Source of the DNA: Styela clava
Lineage: Eukaryota > Chordata > Ascidiacea > Stolidobranchia > Styelidae
Assembly (NCBI RefSeq): GCF_964204865.1
Contig: NC_135250.1
Coordinates: 31,859,395 to 31,923,394, forward strand
Length of the DNA stretch: 64,000 nucleotides
Reading direction: 5' to 3'
The notes below the pieces were generated by a model. The model was not told where the DNA came from. It was given only the letters and a program-made list of their open reading frames with translations, and did no database searches. The position numbers and the translations under genes were made by a program. Of the stretch, positions 31,392-43,700 are shown piece after piece; the first letter of the stretch is position 1; each line of letters opens with the position of its first letter.

Positions 31392-33809
31392 ATGGGGCAA
31401 GGTGTAATGAAGAGCATTCATTTGGAGGATGAGCCGATCGACAAACCAGAAATGTTTGCTAAATACAAGGAGTATGGCGCAGAGGATAGGCCTGTCAGAA
31501 GTGAGTGGGACATGATTACTAAAATGTGTTTATTTTTTAACGAGAGGAAAGGTGGTTAGTTTCCTCAATCATGTGGGTATGTATGTAAAGGAAAGTTGAT
31601 TAGGCGGCAAACCACATCCTCACAGCTGGTTACCAACTCTGGTCTGTATGGAAATAGCTAACCATTATAAGGTAGTAAGTAAGTAGTCTTGGTTTGAACC
31701 TATAGACCAGGGGTCGGCAACCTACGGCCCGGATCCGGCCCGCGGAGCAATATGATCCGGCCCGGGACGCTTCACTGAATTATAGTAAAAAATTATAGCT
31801 GTTTCGTCGATTATCTTCTTTACGCAAAAGAATTTACGTGTAGACTAAATTATATTATAACGTAACAAGTATATAATTCACAATAACTTGTCTAATGAGC
31901 CTATAATCTAATTATAATTTAGACAAAGGGCAACAAAACGCAGAAAAGTTGATGCTAAGTGCAAATGGTTTAATGGCGCAAAAATATTCAAATGGTCAGT
32001 CTTCGCGCGCTGCTTAAAATTTAACTTCTGATCTGTGTGATAAAATGTGATTCATCGGTCATCCATTCGATTTTTAACTTTCCAAAAATATGTGCGGCCC
32101 GTCAATGACTTGCAACCTTTAATTTTGGCCCGCGAGCGACAAAAGGTTGCCGACCCCTGCTATAGACCTTCACACAAAAATATCAGAAGATGCCATGCCT
32201 AACGCTTAGCAAGATGCACCAACCAATGTACAATGACATCCCGGCTGTTCTAGTTTAGCCAGTTATGTTTGTTGTATTACATCCCCCAAGATGGTGGAGA
32301 AAGCCGTGTCCTGCCACTTTTCAATATCTGAGGCAATCAGAGCTGCGTAAAATTTACATTTAAGTTGAGAAAATATTTTCCATTTCTGAACTCCTGTAAA
32401 AATCAAATTCTTATATTGAAAAATTCTTATTGATTTAATTGAACAAATCTTCTAATTGATTGTGCCTAATGAAATTTGTTTTTCGCTTAGTTATTATAAA
32501 AAAAATTTTGATCATCCCTGCTAGTAAACCCCAATACTTTGAAAGATTTAAAATATTAAGGTTCTGCTCTTATCAAGTCACCTATTTTTAACAATCATTT
32601 CAGAAATGGCAGTTACAAGAGAAGAAATGAATCTGGGACAAATACCTCGTGAAAGCCGTGACTACTGCGCCCAACATTTCATGGCGTACAAGAAATGCAT
32701 TAGAGAGTGGATGCCGCAGTATCGGAAGTGCATGCATCAACTTCACCATTACCATGATTGCGAGATAGAAGAGTGAGTTAAAGGAATATAGACTGCAATT
32801 AATATAACAACCTCTTCTTGTTACTAATCAGTGTCGGATTTGTCAGTGTCGGTCCCCAAACCAGGGGTCATGACCCCAAATTGTGTCGGAGTGATAAGTA
32901 GGTAGGTTCGCAAACAGGTCATGGGATCGGCGGGGTCGCTGAGTTATGGTAGATGATGGATGTACAAAACATCTGAAATTTGACATACCATGTTAAATTT
33001 AGCAGCTTGCACCATGGCTTACTGTAAAACAGGCCTATAGGCATCACTCTATGCTTATGCTATAGAAAATGTAGGTGCTTATTGTGACATCACTGTTTGG
33101 TTTTAGCTTACTTTACCTGTCCTATACCACCACATGACCAAACTCATAAGTCAAATGAAAGAAGCTCTAAAGTCCCATGAAAAATATATTCATTGACCTG
33201 GGGTCGCACTGGACACTCGAAAGTTGTTATTGGGGTCGTCCTGGAAAAAGCTTGGGAACCCCTGACTTACATGTTTATGCCGGGGGAGAGGAAAAACGGC
33301 TTTGTCATATGGCAAACTACAACCTCCTTTCCCAGTTAAAGTCTGGACGGAATTAGTCAGCCAATTGAGTTTCAGATGCGTGGACTTGATGGTGGAGGAA
33401 GCTGTAACCAACTAGCGATCACACATGAACCACCCTACGGCATTGAGGAGTCCAGCAATCCTCTCGCACATAATTATTCCTATGAGATTTGAACTTTAGA
33501 ACCTATGCAGGGTAATTAGAGATGTTGTATCAAATGTTTCCATAACACTTCGTATGGTCCCTCGATCTGATCAACAAAATTAGCAGTATATACCAGTATA
33601 AATGTGATTTCTAATAAGGGACTTTTTTTTTGAATTTACAATGGTATTCTCCAAACACTCATTAGCAGCCATTTTAAAGAGCTTTATGTCTTTGATTTTT
33701 CAGCCAAATTATTCGAAGAAAAGAATATGAGAGAACTAAGCGCCTAATGAAGCGTGACAAGGAGCGAGCAAGACGGGAGGCGAGAGAAGCAGCGGCCGCA
33801 GCACAATAA
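31392..33809 (+). CDS. NDUFB7: NDUFB7, mitochondrial complex I subunit
   Basis: Three exons, 31392-31500, 32604-32772 and 33704-33809, encode 127 residues (human 137). The middle exon carries the twin CX9C motif: Cys-x9-Cys in CAQHFMAYKKC and again in CMHQLHHYHDC, the disulfide-bonded CHCH hairpin imported into the intermembrane space by MIA40. Before it, RKMAVTREEM aligns with the family's conserved entry into the domain. After it comes a long basic helix ending in an Ala run. Met-Gly at the start keeps the N-myristoylation site known in mammals. The subunit sits on the intermembrane-space side of complex I. AATAAA motifs overlap the stop and recur at 33846-33851. A hAT MITE (31708-32159) occupies intron 1; a hAT MITE and a SINE fragment occupy intron 2. 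Confidence 0.95.
31708..32159. mobile_element. hAT-type MITE, CAGGGGTCGGCAACC ends
   Basis: The inverted ends are CAGGGGTCGGCAACCT and AGGTTGCCGACCCCTG. A perfect 8-base duplication, CTATAGAC, lies at 31700-31707 and 32160-32167. It is in NDUFB7 intron 1. A copy in the opposite orientation is at 49302-49755. Confidence 0.88.
32862..33264. mobile_element. hAT-type MITE, CAGGGGTCATGACC start
   Basis: It starts CAGGGGTCATGACCCC and ends GGGAACCCCTG. The inner arms carry GGGGTCG blocks. Target duplication is not clear. It is in NDUFB7 intron 2. Confidence 0.55.
33270..33520 (-). mobile_element. tRNA-derived SINE, truncated, in NDUFB7 intron 2
   Basis: GCCGGGGGAGAGGAAAAACG begins the reversed tail and GGAGTCCAGCAATCCTCTCG marks the body. 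The head is mutated, with no intact B box. Confidence 0.6.
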
Positions 33810-34183
33810 ATAAACTCATTTGAATTTTTTGTTTATATATCTAAAAATAAAATATGTTTTCTCTTCTCACTGTTTCTCAATGATCAGAGTTTTCAAATTA
33901 ATGGTGTGTGGGCATCAACAAAAGTCTTAATAATATCCTTTTTAAATAGTGTGTGCGTTGATGTGGCCTATTGAAACAATCTATTTGGTGGCGCGGAATC
34001 AAATGAAGCATTCCAGTGTGCCAAAAAAGCAATTTATGAATGCGACATTGGCGCCGTATTTGGCCATTGGCGGCCTGGAAATCTAGGTAAAAAGCTGGGT
34101 ACAAGTTTTGGTTACATAGTGGTGTATCAATACCATTCTCAGGTTTGGCTCCTAGACTGTTCTGACGAAACCCTGGTTGAAAG

Positions 34184-35334
34184 TAGAGATGTATCGGTAT
34201 CGGCAATATCGGCCATTTTATCGGTATCGGTTAGATTAAGGCCGATATTTCCGATATATTTACCTTTTTGATATGGTCCAGAATGTTTTAAAAGATAAGT
34301 TGGAATACTACTTTTCAATTTATTTTTTGTCTGGAGAGATCGTGAGCTATAGGCCATACATGTCCCTACCCCCGCGAGAGAATAGGATTCACGTATTTTT
34401 AGCTATTTTCGCTGTCAAATTTTTATATTGACATTTTTAATATTACATAGTAATTATGAAGAAACATATCAACACGGCACATAACAAAAAGCAATTAGGC
34501 GCCCAGTTTTAAATCATACAGTGGAATTGGGGTCCTTATTAACGGCACATGGACTTTTGGCACGGGTATAAATTCTGACTGTTTGTCGTCAAGTACGAGT
34601 GTCATTTAGTCCGACGACATCGATAAACTAAACTCCGACACAATTATCCCTCTACGCAGATATTAATTTTGTTTAACTACACAATTTCTTTATAGATATA
34701 TTGACATGACCGCCTAGCCCCAGAGGGCCTAGAGTCCTAGACTGTCTCAAAATATATGATGGCAATTGTATAATAATATAAAATAGTAAAGTGAAAAAAC
34801 ATCCTCGACGGGTATATGTAGGCCTTCTTTTGGTCGGTGCTGATTGATATTCTTTCATGTTGGCTTTGACTTATTGCGTCGACGATTACGATTAGCCACG
34901 AAATAAAATATTTGAAAAATGCTTTTAATTTGAACGTAGGACGGCGGCTCTGGAATGTGTGGGTGATATTCGATATTCTTTTAAACACGAATAACGATAT
35001 TCGAAGGTCGCGATATTAACATTAAATTCAAATTGGACATCCCGGCTTATGAGTTTTCTAATTGAACACCGAGATTACTAGCGTTACTGTACAGTGTATC
35101 TTAATCAGTTAAAGCAAACACCAAACATTAATTTCATATTATGTGATATATCTTTATTTCGATCTGAAATAATGTGTACTATGAACAACGCTCAAAGACC
35201 ATTGTTTTAACCCGTCTGCCCTACACAGCACACCTAATTAAGTAATATTTACATAGTATCGGTATCGGTAATATCGGCCCTTCTGTAGTATCGGTATCGG
35301 TATCGGCGACAAAAGTGGTATCGGTACATCTCTA
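34184..35334. mobile_element. 1.15 kb non-autonomous hAT element with ATCGGT subterminal repeats
   Basis: The ends are TAGAGATGTATCGGTATCGG and, inverted, a terminus ending CGGTACATCTCTA. A perfect 8-base duplication, GTTGAAAG, lies at 34176-34183 and 35335-35342. Both ends hold many TATCGG/CCGATA hexamers, likely transposase-binding subterminal repeats. No transposase frame is left inside. Confidence 0.88.
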
Positions 35335-35494
35335 GTTGAAAGCCAGTCAGAGCATTGTACCTAACCATGTAGACATTGCAGATGAGACAGTTCTGGTTTG
35401 AATCCCAGGTGCAATAAATTAGATTGACAGTCCAGACCGGAAAGATTCTTCCAAACTCAATTTTATTTTGGTCTCTCAGAAACAAAATACAGAG

Positions 35495-35666
35495 GGGGCT
35501 CCCGAAGTATGCAAACCAAGATGGTGGACATCGTAATGTAATATGTGTACTAGGTTAGAGTTAGGCCATAATTTTAGGTATAAATACTACGGGAGGCTCT
35601 TGGCTACCTGTTACCCATGTTACGTTCCGATGTCCGCCATCTTGGTTCGCATACTTCGGGAGCACC
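35495..35666. mobile_element. YY1-motif MITE, internally deleted copy
   Basis: The ends are GGGGCTCCCGAAG and CTTCGGGAGCACC. It keeps AACCAAGATGGTGGACATCG on the left and the inverted motif on the right. About 65 bases of the core are missing. Confidence 0.75.
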
Positions 35667-35669
35667 GGG

Positions 35670-36240
35670 GGCGGGCATAATTCAAAATAGAAAAGTTAAA
35701 AACATCCAAGTACGTGCCCGTCAACCACAAACAGTCAAAAGAACTATGATAATACCTAACCTGGCAGAGCCTCCAAAGTAAAAATCATATACAACAGAAT
35801 GAAATGGACTCACATGCCTATTCTAGGTGTAACTTACCAAATTCAATCAGACTCGTATCTCTCTGATAAATTTATTTAATCATGATTTTGTACTGGAAAG
35901 ATGGTGAATGAAAAAATTATTCTTATCTCTACAAAATCTGTGTCAATGAATGGTACATGCTCTGCTTGTCATGTAATATTCTTCTTCGTGAGTGGAATGA
36001 GGTGATATACAACACAGATATCCAAATTGATTCAAAAGTTAATTACATTCAGTATTTTAAACTTTCAATCTTCATTTAAAAAATTTATCATTTTGACCAA
36101 CCGAAGTCTTTTAAAATTATGCACATTGTGCACTTCCATTTATTTGTCTGCATTTAAAAATCAGAAAATATTCGGAATATTGGATAATTTTGTATTGGCC
36201 ACTTCAATCATGATTAGGGACGGCCAATACCGAATTCTGA
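35670..36240. other. AT-rich spacer, nothing recognised
   Basis: The open frame at 36027-36248 has no recognisable protein character. No repeat family was identified. Confidence 0.35.
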
Positions 36241-36249
36241 AGCCTTAAA

Positions 36250-36525
36250 AGATAAAACGGGAGACCGAAGACTGCAGTTTCGATTCATGACTTTATAGTG
36301 ACACCGCGTGTCCCATCACTAATTAATTAATAACTCGCTAATTATACGACATAATTCATCCAAAATCAATAGGCTTCTGGTCCGAGATATGATGAATGCA
36401 CATGCAATTTAACATGCATTTAAAGCAGATTCAACCACGCCTTCGTGAGATATCGCGTGCATCTAACAGACAGACGAACAAACAAATACCTATCAACATA
36501 CTTACTGATCTAAAGATTGATATGT
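36250..36525 (+). mobile_element. Helentron-like non-autonomous element, copy A (worn)
   Basis: It shares with copies B and C the blocks CTCGCTAATTATACGACATA, CAATAGGCTTCTGGTC, GTGAGATATCGCGTGCATCT, an ACAGACAGACG microsatellite and a terminal hairpin ACTTACTGAT...GATATGT. Its left end is worn. Confidence 0.6.
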
Positions 36526-36604
36526 AACAAGTCATGGCGCCAATATTCTTGTATTGTGGCTATGGAAGGGGAATTAAAACCAAATACCTCTTCTACACAT
36601 ATAG

Positions 36605-36850
36605 GATGTAAATATTTATCCCAGGGGAGAAAAAAGGGACCTCTAGAAATATGCGCATCAACATGGCCCACGACCTGAACATAGTATGTGTGTACCGGTT
36701 AGGATTCGGTTGTGCGACATCTTGGTGCGCATACTTCTGGAGCACAGAAAAAAGTGCATGTCCATGCCGAGATATGGGATTAGTTAGCCAGTTCTTTGTT
36801 TCAGATGCATAGACTTGATGGTGGAAAGAGTCTAACGGGCCAGCGGTTAA
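36605..36850 (-). mobile_element. SINE interrupted by a MITE
   Basis: A reversed SINE tail (GGATGTAAATATTTATCCCA) is cut at about 36633 and resumes at about 36752 with GTGCATGTCCATGCCGAGAT and GGGATTAGTTAGCCAGTTCT. The inserted piece is the MITE at 36634-36750. Confidence 0.6.
36634..36750. mobile_element. YY1-type MITE, short C variant
   Basis: A short near-palindrome with arms ATATGCGCATCAACATGGCC and, inverted, CATCTTGGTGCGCATACTTC. It is the same variant as 60593-60708. Confidence 0.6.
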
Positions 36851-37263
36851 GGAAAATTTTTTCTACTATTCATAGAGTTATCTATGTTCCCCACCTGCCT
36901 CAAAAGCGTGTTATTACATTGCATATCATGTTAGTCATGGTTCTCACAACTTCTGTATGAAATTTAAAAATAGATTTTGAAATTTTGGTGCCGGAATACA
37001 GTCTGTGAACTGCCATATTCCCAGGTATTTCTCCATTCGTGTGCTGCCGTTGGAGATCACTTTCCCAGAGAGTCTAGTGATAAATTTTGAAATCAAAAGG
37101 CATTTGGAGGTTAATTTTTTATTCAACCACACAGACAAAACAACTTATAAGGAAAACTTGGCAATATGAAAAGATAACAAACGCTACACTGTAAGGATTG
37201 GAACTGAAGATGGTCAGAACCCAGTCATTATCTATGATTCTGAATGTAAAATATGGAATATAC

Positions 37264-37460
37264 AGGGTGTCAATAAAGTCTTGAAAAAAATTTTAAATTG
37301 CAAAGGGAATTTATTGATATCATATATTGTTTTGGCGCTTACAGATGTATTGAATGAGGTAAAATATTTACTGATTGAAAAACAACAAACCTGGTTAAGA
37401 TATATAGCGAGAATTGACTTCATAACAAAATTGTAAAGGGACTTTATGGACACCCTGTAT
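37264..37460. mobile_element. Mariner-type MITE, TA-flanked
   Basis: ACAGGGTGTCAATAAAGTC and GACTTTATGGACACCCTGT are inverted ends bordered by TA. Sister of 23894-24102. Confidence 0.75.
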
Positions 37461-37736
37461 TTTACATCGGTCATATTTAATAAATTACACATCGACGTCA
37501 AAGAGTTAAGATTTGGAAATGAGGGAAACTTGAAATAAACAGATGTCGTCAGTCATTTCTACAAGTACTTTGGGTGCCTTCCCACAAGACGATAATAACT
37601 CGCTACTTTATCCATAACCACTTTCTAACCGAACAAAGTCAATAAATAGGAAGCGTATAAAAAATATGGTCAATTACATCACAGTATTCAAACTTTACAG
37701 CAATTGTGACATCACTGTAGATATATTATGAGATCA

Positions 37737-40700
37737 CTATGATTTAGAGGTATGCATTGGGCATTCTGCCGGAATGTCTGATTGTGATGTCATCTGTGCA
37801 GTCATGCGTTGCGTATTCGAATCAGATGCTTGCGGAATTCCATTGTGGATGACTTTCTTGTTTTTTTCGATTGTAGAATCTGCGTCTCCTCCCCCAAAAT
37901 TCGTCAACCTCATGTACCAAGCTTTAGAACGATCCCAAACAGCTCCGAAGGAATCCAGCGCTGGTCTTACATCCTGAAAGAAAAACTTTTCGTATAAGTT
38001 TGCTTCAAGAAAGGTTTCTAGCCCTCATGGTGCAAAGAGTAAAACGAGAATATCGGTTGGAAACCGAAGACTTATCGATCGAGAGTTAGGGGATCCCCCA
38101 AAACAGAAACTGCGGTTTTGATTCATCCGCTCTTGTAACTTGCGCACTGCGCATCACACACACTCGGTGGGTCTCAAAATTCTCTCGTTTTACAAAAATT
38201 TAGATCACTTCATCAATAATTGATTGATAACTCGCTAATTATACGACATAATTCGCCCAAAATCAATAGGCTTCTGGTCTGAGATAAGATGAATGCACAT
38301 GCAAAATCTGGAGCAGATTCAATCTCGCTTTCGTGAGATATCACGTGCATCTAACAGACATACAGACAGACGAATACCTATCAACATACTTACCGATTAA
38401 AATCGATAAGTAATAATAAGGGGTTCGCAAACACCACTGTAATCAGTAATTTATTTTATCACCATATAAGAAATACTGTACATACAGAACGAGAAGGAAG
38501 AGAGGAAAATAATGCATTTCATGGTGAAAGGGGACGCGGTAAACCAGCATTGGTTATCGAGCAGCGACACCTAAGAATAGTCTAACATTGGGTCATACAA
38601 GAACAAAAATCGAACTAAATATATAGTACTAAAGTGAGGAGTCGGACGCCAAAATACTGACATTGGCATAAATATGTTTAAAAAGACCGGATATTTCCAG
38701 ACTTACTACTGATATATCTATACTTGCAATGCGGGTGTTAGCTGGTAGTGACCATGATTTATTACACATCACTTACATTCAATTCGATAGGACCACCCTG
38801 TTTCCATCAGAGAGAGATAGAATTCTTCATTTTGTCAACCAAAAAACGCATAATATGATATATAACAATAAGAAAATGAGTGAAACAAAAGTTTTCGGTA
38901 TGACTGTGAGGTAATGATACGACCATTTATGGTCATCTGAGTCAGATACTGACACTTTCATATTTAATATTCAGCGTTTAGCGAATATGCAAAGGAGTCG
39001 ATCGCTAGGTGGTCAGAGACCTGCACGACACAAAAGAACGAGAGGGTTACAACATAGAAAAACAATTACCGGTACTCAATTTTTGGATAAACAAATTTTT
39101 TTTAAATCTTTTTGTAGGGCGCATAAAAATTTTTACGGGCCACATGCTGCCCACAGGTCATACACTGCGCAGGCCTGGGTTAAAGGCATTTGACAATAAG
39201 AATTTCGCTTTTGAACCCCATGTCCACCATATTTCCCTGAGGTGTAATAAATGGGGTAGATAGTGTCGGACCAAAAAGATTCTACTCCTAGTCTTCAACC
39301 AACAATAATGGCTCATTTGCTAGCTCAGGGTGGTCCAAGATTGGCAGCTCCGCGGGCCACAAAATTACCCTTGCATTGTTTGCGGGCCACAATAGTGCCA
39401 AGAACTTCGCTCGTTTAGTTGCTTCAGCAAGCCATAACACTAGTCAATTCAGTGAAATTAATGATGCAACAATATGTCAAAAGATTTTTTGTTCAATTTT
39501 ATGACGAAACAACACGAAATGCGATTTTTGATTCTTCTCCGAATACGACGCGGGCCACAGATAATGAATCAACGGGCCACATGTGGCCGCCAGTCCTGGG
39601 TTTGGACTACCCTGGGCTAGCTATTTACAGCTTTAGCTTTGTTTATAAAACTCACCAAAATTGTGAATTGAAACGTTTCCGGGTTAACAGCCCCTCCATC
39701 GTAATAATCAATGATGTAGCGGACTTTCTTTCCACACCTGTCAATCACCCAGTCGTGACGATCAAACGGAAGTTCGTAGCTGAAAAGAAAAGTTCAGAAT
39801 TTGTTATGAGGCTTTAATTTGAGCGGTCCAGAAGTGTGTACCAATATGGAGGTAACTAATTTTTTTTTCCTACTTCAAGTTGCATTAAGGGACTGAAACC
39901 TATGGGCAGGGGTATATTCACTTGGCTAACCCAGACAGTCCCCGAACTCGTAATAGAACTAAATAAGGAAATTTAGAATAAAATTATGGCCTAACCCTAA
40001 CCTGGTACACACACTATGGAAGTACCTCACGTAACCGAAGTCATAATAGAGTTACTTCATGTATCGAATTTTATTAATGAAAAGTCAAATATTAGAGGAG
40101 ATTACAGTCAAAAAAAATTGGACAAATCTCAGATAGGGACTTTGTTGTATGAGCAGATTCTTTACAGATTATCAAATTGAGTGTCCTGGTATGAATCCAA
40201 TGTTTGCAAATGAATCATAACACATTTAACCTAATATAAGTAAGTCTAACTATTTGAAAAATCTTAATACAACTACCGGTAAATATTTCAATCAGTTAAA
40301 TATAAAATAACACAAAGCCTGTTTGAGACAGGATGAGAGGAATGTCATAACCCAATAGGCTTTAGTCATTAAAAACCCATCATTCTAAAAATATCAAAAA
40401 AATGTGAAAAATATTCTATCCTCAAAACTGCTCACGTATATAATGAAAGATGTCTAGAAAATTACAGAATATGCAAATTTCTGCTCTGGTGATCACATTC
40501 CCCATAAGAGCTAATGTTAAAATTGTTTTGTTCAGATCACTTTTCTTTTAGCGCGGAGGATGGGTTTTTAATGAATAAGGTCTAATGAGACACCTAACAA
40601 GGTATTTGCTCATGGCCGCCTAGAGGGGCCGAGTCTGGTATAGTTTAGCCCCACATGCACTTTTAGTTGGCCTGGCTCAAGAATTTTGGCGTCATTCTCA

Positions 40701-43700
40701 ACCCCCATTTGACCACTGTCACAGTTGGTGTAATAAGACCCTACAAAATATAAAGATGGTCGCAATTTCTCACGTTTTTCGTCGCAATGATCCTGATATG
40801 AGAAAGATCGTTGGCGCAGAAGCTATTTCTGGTGATCGTACTTTGGCAACCTCTATGGCGTGATTGTGATGTCGTAGTGACGTCATTTTTTGGAAGACAT
40901 AGTCAGGTGGGCGTTAGAAATAACATATGCCAAATTTTTTTGTCTCAAAAGTCTTTGTGGTACTATACTAGACCAGAGGGGCCAAGTTCCAAATTTGTAA
41001 ACCTCGGCTGCAGCACTTACCCCATCCAACTCCTTATTCTTGCTCTCGGAGAAAATTCTTTCGCTTTTCCCCCAAATTTTAATAATTTTGGGCCACAGGG
41101 GCATTCTCTGTAAAAGAAAAAAAACACATCTAAGGAAATTGGTTACGGAAGTATTAACAAACATTTTCAGTTAAATTTCACCCTTCGCCTATTTCAGAAC
41201 TATTCTTTCTACGTCTCCACGTATCAAAACTATTTATTTAATACTTATCGATTTCAATCGGTAAGTATGTTGATAGGTATTTGTCTGTTTGTCTGTCTGT
41301 TAGATGCACGCGATATCTCACGAAAGCGAGATTGAATCTGCTCCAGATTTTGCATGTGCATTCATCATATGTCGTACCAGAAGCCTATTGATTTTGGATG
41401 AATTATGTCGTATAATTAGCGAGTTAATAATTAATTAGCGATGGGACACAAGGTGTCACTATGGAGTAAGAACGCTGTTTTGGGGGATCCCCTAACTTTC
41501 CATCGATAAGTCTATTCTCGTTCAATCTTTAATGGATCTTCAGCTAGTTTTATGCACAAGTTGCATTTCCGTTTTTGTACATTTAAGTAGTTTATATTGT
41601 GTGCACACATTAGTATTTTAGATGTAATAATAAGCGAGAATATCTGTATTTGTACTACAGCAAAGGATAAGCAAAACTCCTCTTTTGTAAAGTTTGAGTA
41701 GTTTACAATATACATACATAAGTATTATGGTAATATTATCCAACTAAAGAATGTTTAGTAGTAATACAGCAAATACAAAACAAAATTATTCCCCAAGAAC
41801 GAAAAAATATCACACTGGTCAGGGAAAGTGGAGCGCATGGATCCTAAACAAATGACTGTTTAATTAACAATTTGCATGAACAACATGGACTGGTAATTTT
41901 CTCTCCCTCGAGATGAAAATGAAAATTTCAAAACTCCGTCACCTACTTGGCATGGAAGGCCTCCCATTTCAAGACTTCCATCCAGGCTTGTTCATTATTA
42001 GCGTTATGTATTGAAATGATATTGGTCATATCTCCTTCCTGAGGGTCATCATCCTTCCAACGCCAGCCTTTACGTAACATCGCGTTCCAAAACATTTGTT
42101 CCGAGGGGTAAACCCATCTTTCACCTGTGAAAACATCAAGTTGTCTTTGAGGTGTTCACTCAAATCAAGGCGCTGCATAAACGATCTATCGCTTTTAATA
42201 GCGCTCCAGAAATGTGTGTACCAATATGGAGGTAACTAATGTTGTTCGCCTACTATACTTCAAGTTGTGTAAAGGGACTGAAACCTATGGACAGGGGGAT
42301 ATTCACTTGGCTAACACAGACAAATTCGAAATCGTAGTCGTAATAGAACTCAAATGGGAAAATCAAAATAAAATTATGGCCTAGCCCTAACCTGGTAAAC
42401 ACACAATGGGGGTATCGATATTATGGCAGCAAAAAACAGAATTTCCTCGGTTTTGACTTGCCTACTTGCTGGCTGCTCATTTTATAACTTTTTCACTGCG
42501 AAGAGCGCCCTCTAGATACAAATACAACTGCTGATATTATCTTGTTTTTTAGTTTTATAGCTATAGTCATCGGTTTTAAGTTTTCACCCCCCCCCCCCCC
42601 CCCGTTCAAAAAAAGGACGCTTGACATACCTTCCTTTGCTTCTCCTTTAGGAATTGATGACACAATTCTGTCTGTTGACAGAGGAAAAGGCTGATCTGGT
42701 GACGGCTGTTGATTAGGGGGCGGCATCTGCGAGGAAAAGGAATTTATGAATATTTTCACTTATCAACAAAAAATATTTATTTATACCTATCTCTCCATGC
42801 ATGGATTTGAATCAAAAATTTTGATCAGAAAACATCATGTTTTAGCACAGTGCAAGAAAACTCCGTTTATCTCAGTTTCATTGCTTGACCCTAATGGGAT
42901 TCGGAATCGACCAATAATATAACACTGTACATATTACCGTGACAACAACAGGGAAGGAGTGGGACATGATTGCTAAAATTCTTCTGGAAGGGGGCTGCCC
43001 CTTTCATCTTTAAGTTATCGAAATTTTGAATTGATTGGTTGATTAGCCACAACGAAAAAAAAATTTTTCAACGAGAATTCAGTAAAACATGAGTCCGTGC
43101 CATGTTACAAAGTAAAAAAAGATCAGAAACTTTACCATATTTGTAGGGTCAATCTCTGAACTCTGACCTCCACTCATCGGACATTCGCTGGGATATTGTT
43201 GGTCAGTTGTCTTGTTGTGCATTGGACATTCTGATGGAGGCCCAGCGGCTAAATAAAGAGAACAGTAATAAATAATAGTCAGGCTTGATGGCTAGCTCTG
43301 GTATCTTGCAAAGGTTTGAACTGGAATTATTTGTGAGAGGATCGCTATACTCTCCTCCACTTCGCCTATGATTTGATAAAATGGGTAGTGCTGCATCGTG
43401 CTAAGCGTTAGGAATTGGAAGCACACCTTTGAATACTCTGCGTGGGTTCGCAGGTATTAATCCTATGCGGGGATAGTTATGTGCGAGAGGATTGCTGTAC
43501 TCCATGAGGAGGCAGAGAGGTTCACGTAACCGCTTGTCTTCTACGGCTTCCTCCAGCACTAAGCCCAGTCCATGCTTCGAAATCAAATAACTGACTAACT
43601 ACTAATCCCATACCCAACATGGAATGGTATCCGGACGAGTGACCGTGGTTCGCCATATTATTAAGCCATCTTATCGGCTTTCCTCTCCCCCAAGAAGAAT

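Noticed and set aside
26197-33809. An operon of FITM2, FITM2 and NDUFB7
   Set aside because: Gaps of about 2.3 and 1.1 kb, full of repeats and with polyadenylation signals, do not fit the very short spacing of tunicate operons.
39419-39817. 132-codon plus-strand frame
   Set aside because: It overlaps a hAT MITE and HCCS exon 6 on the opposite strand.
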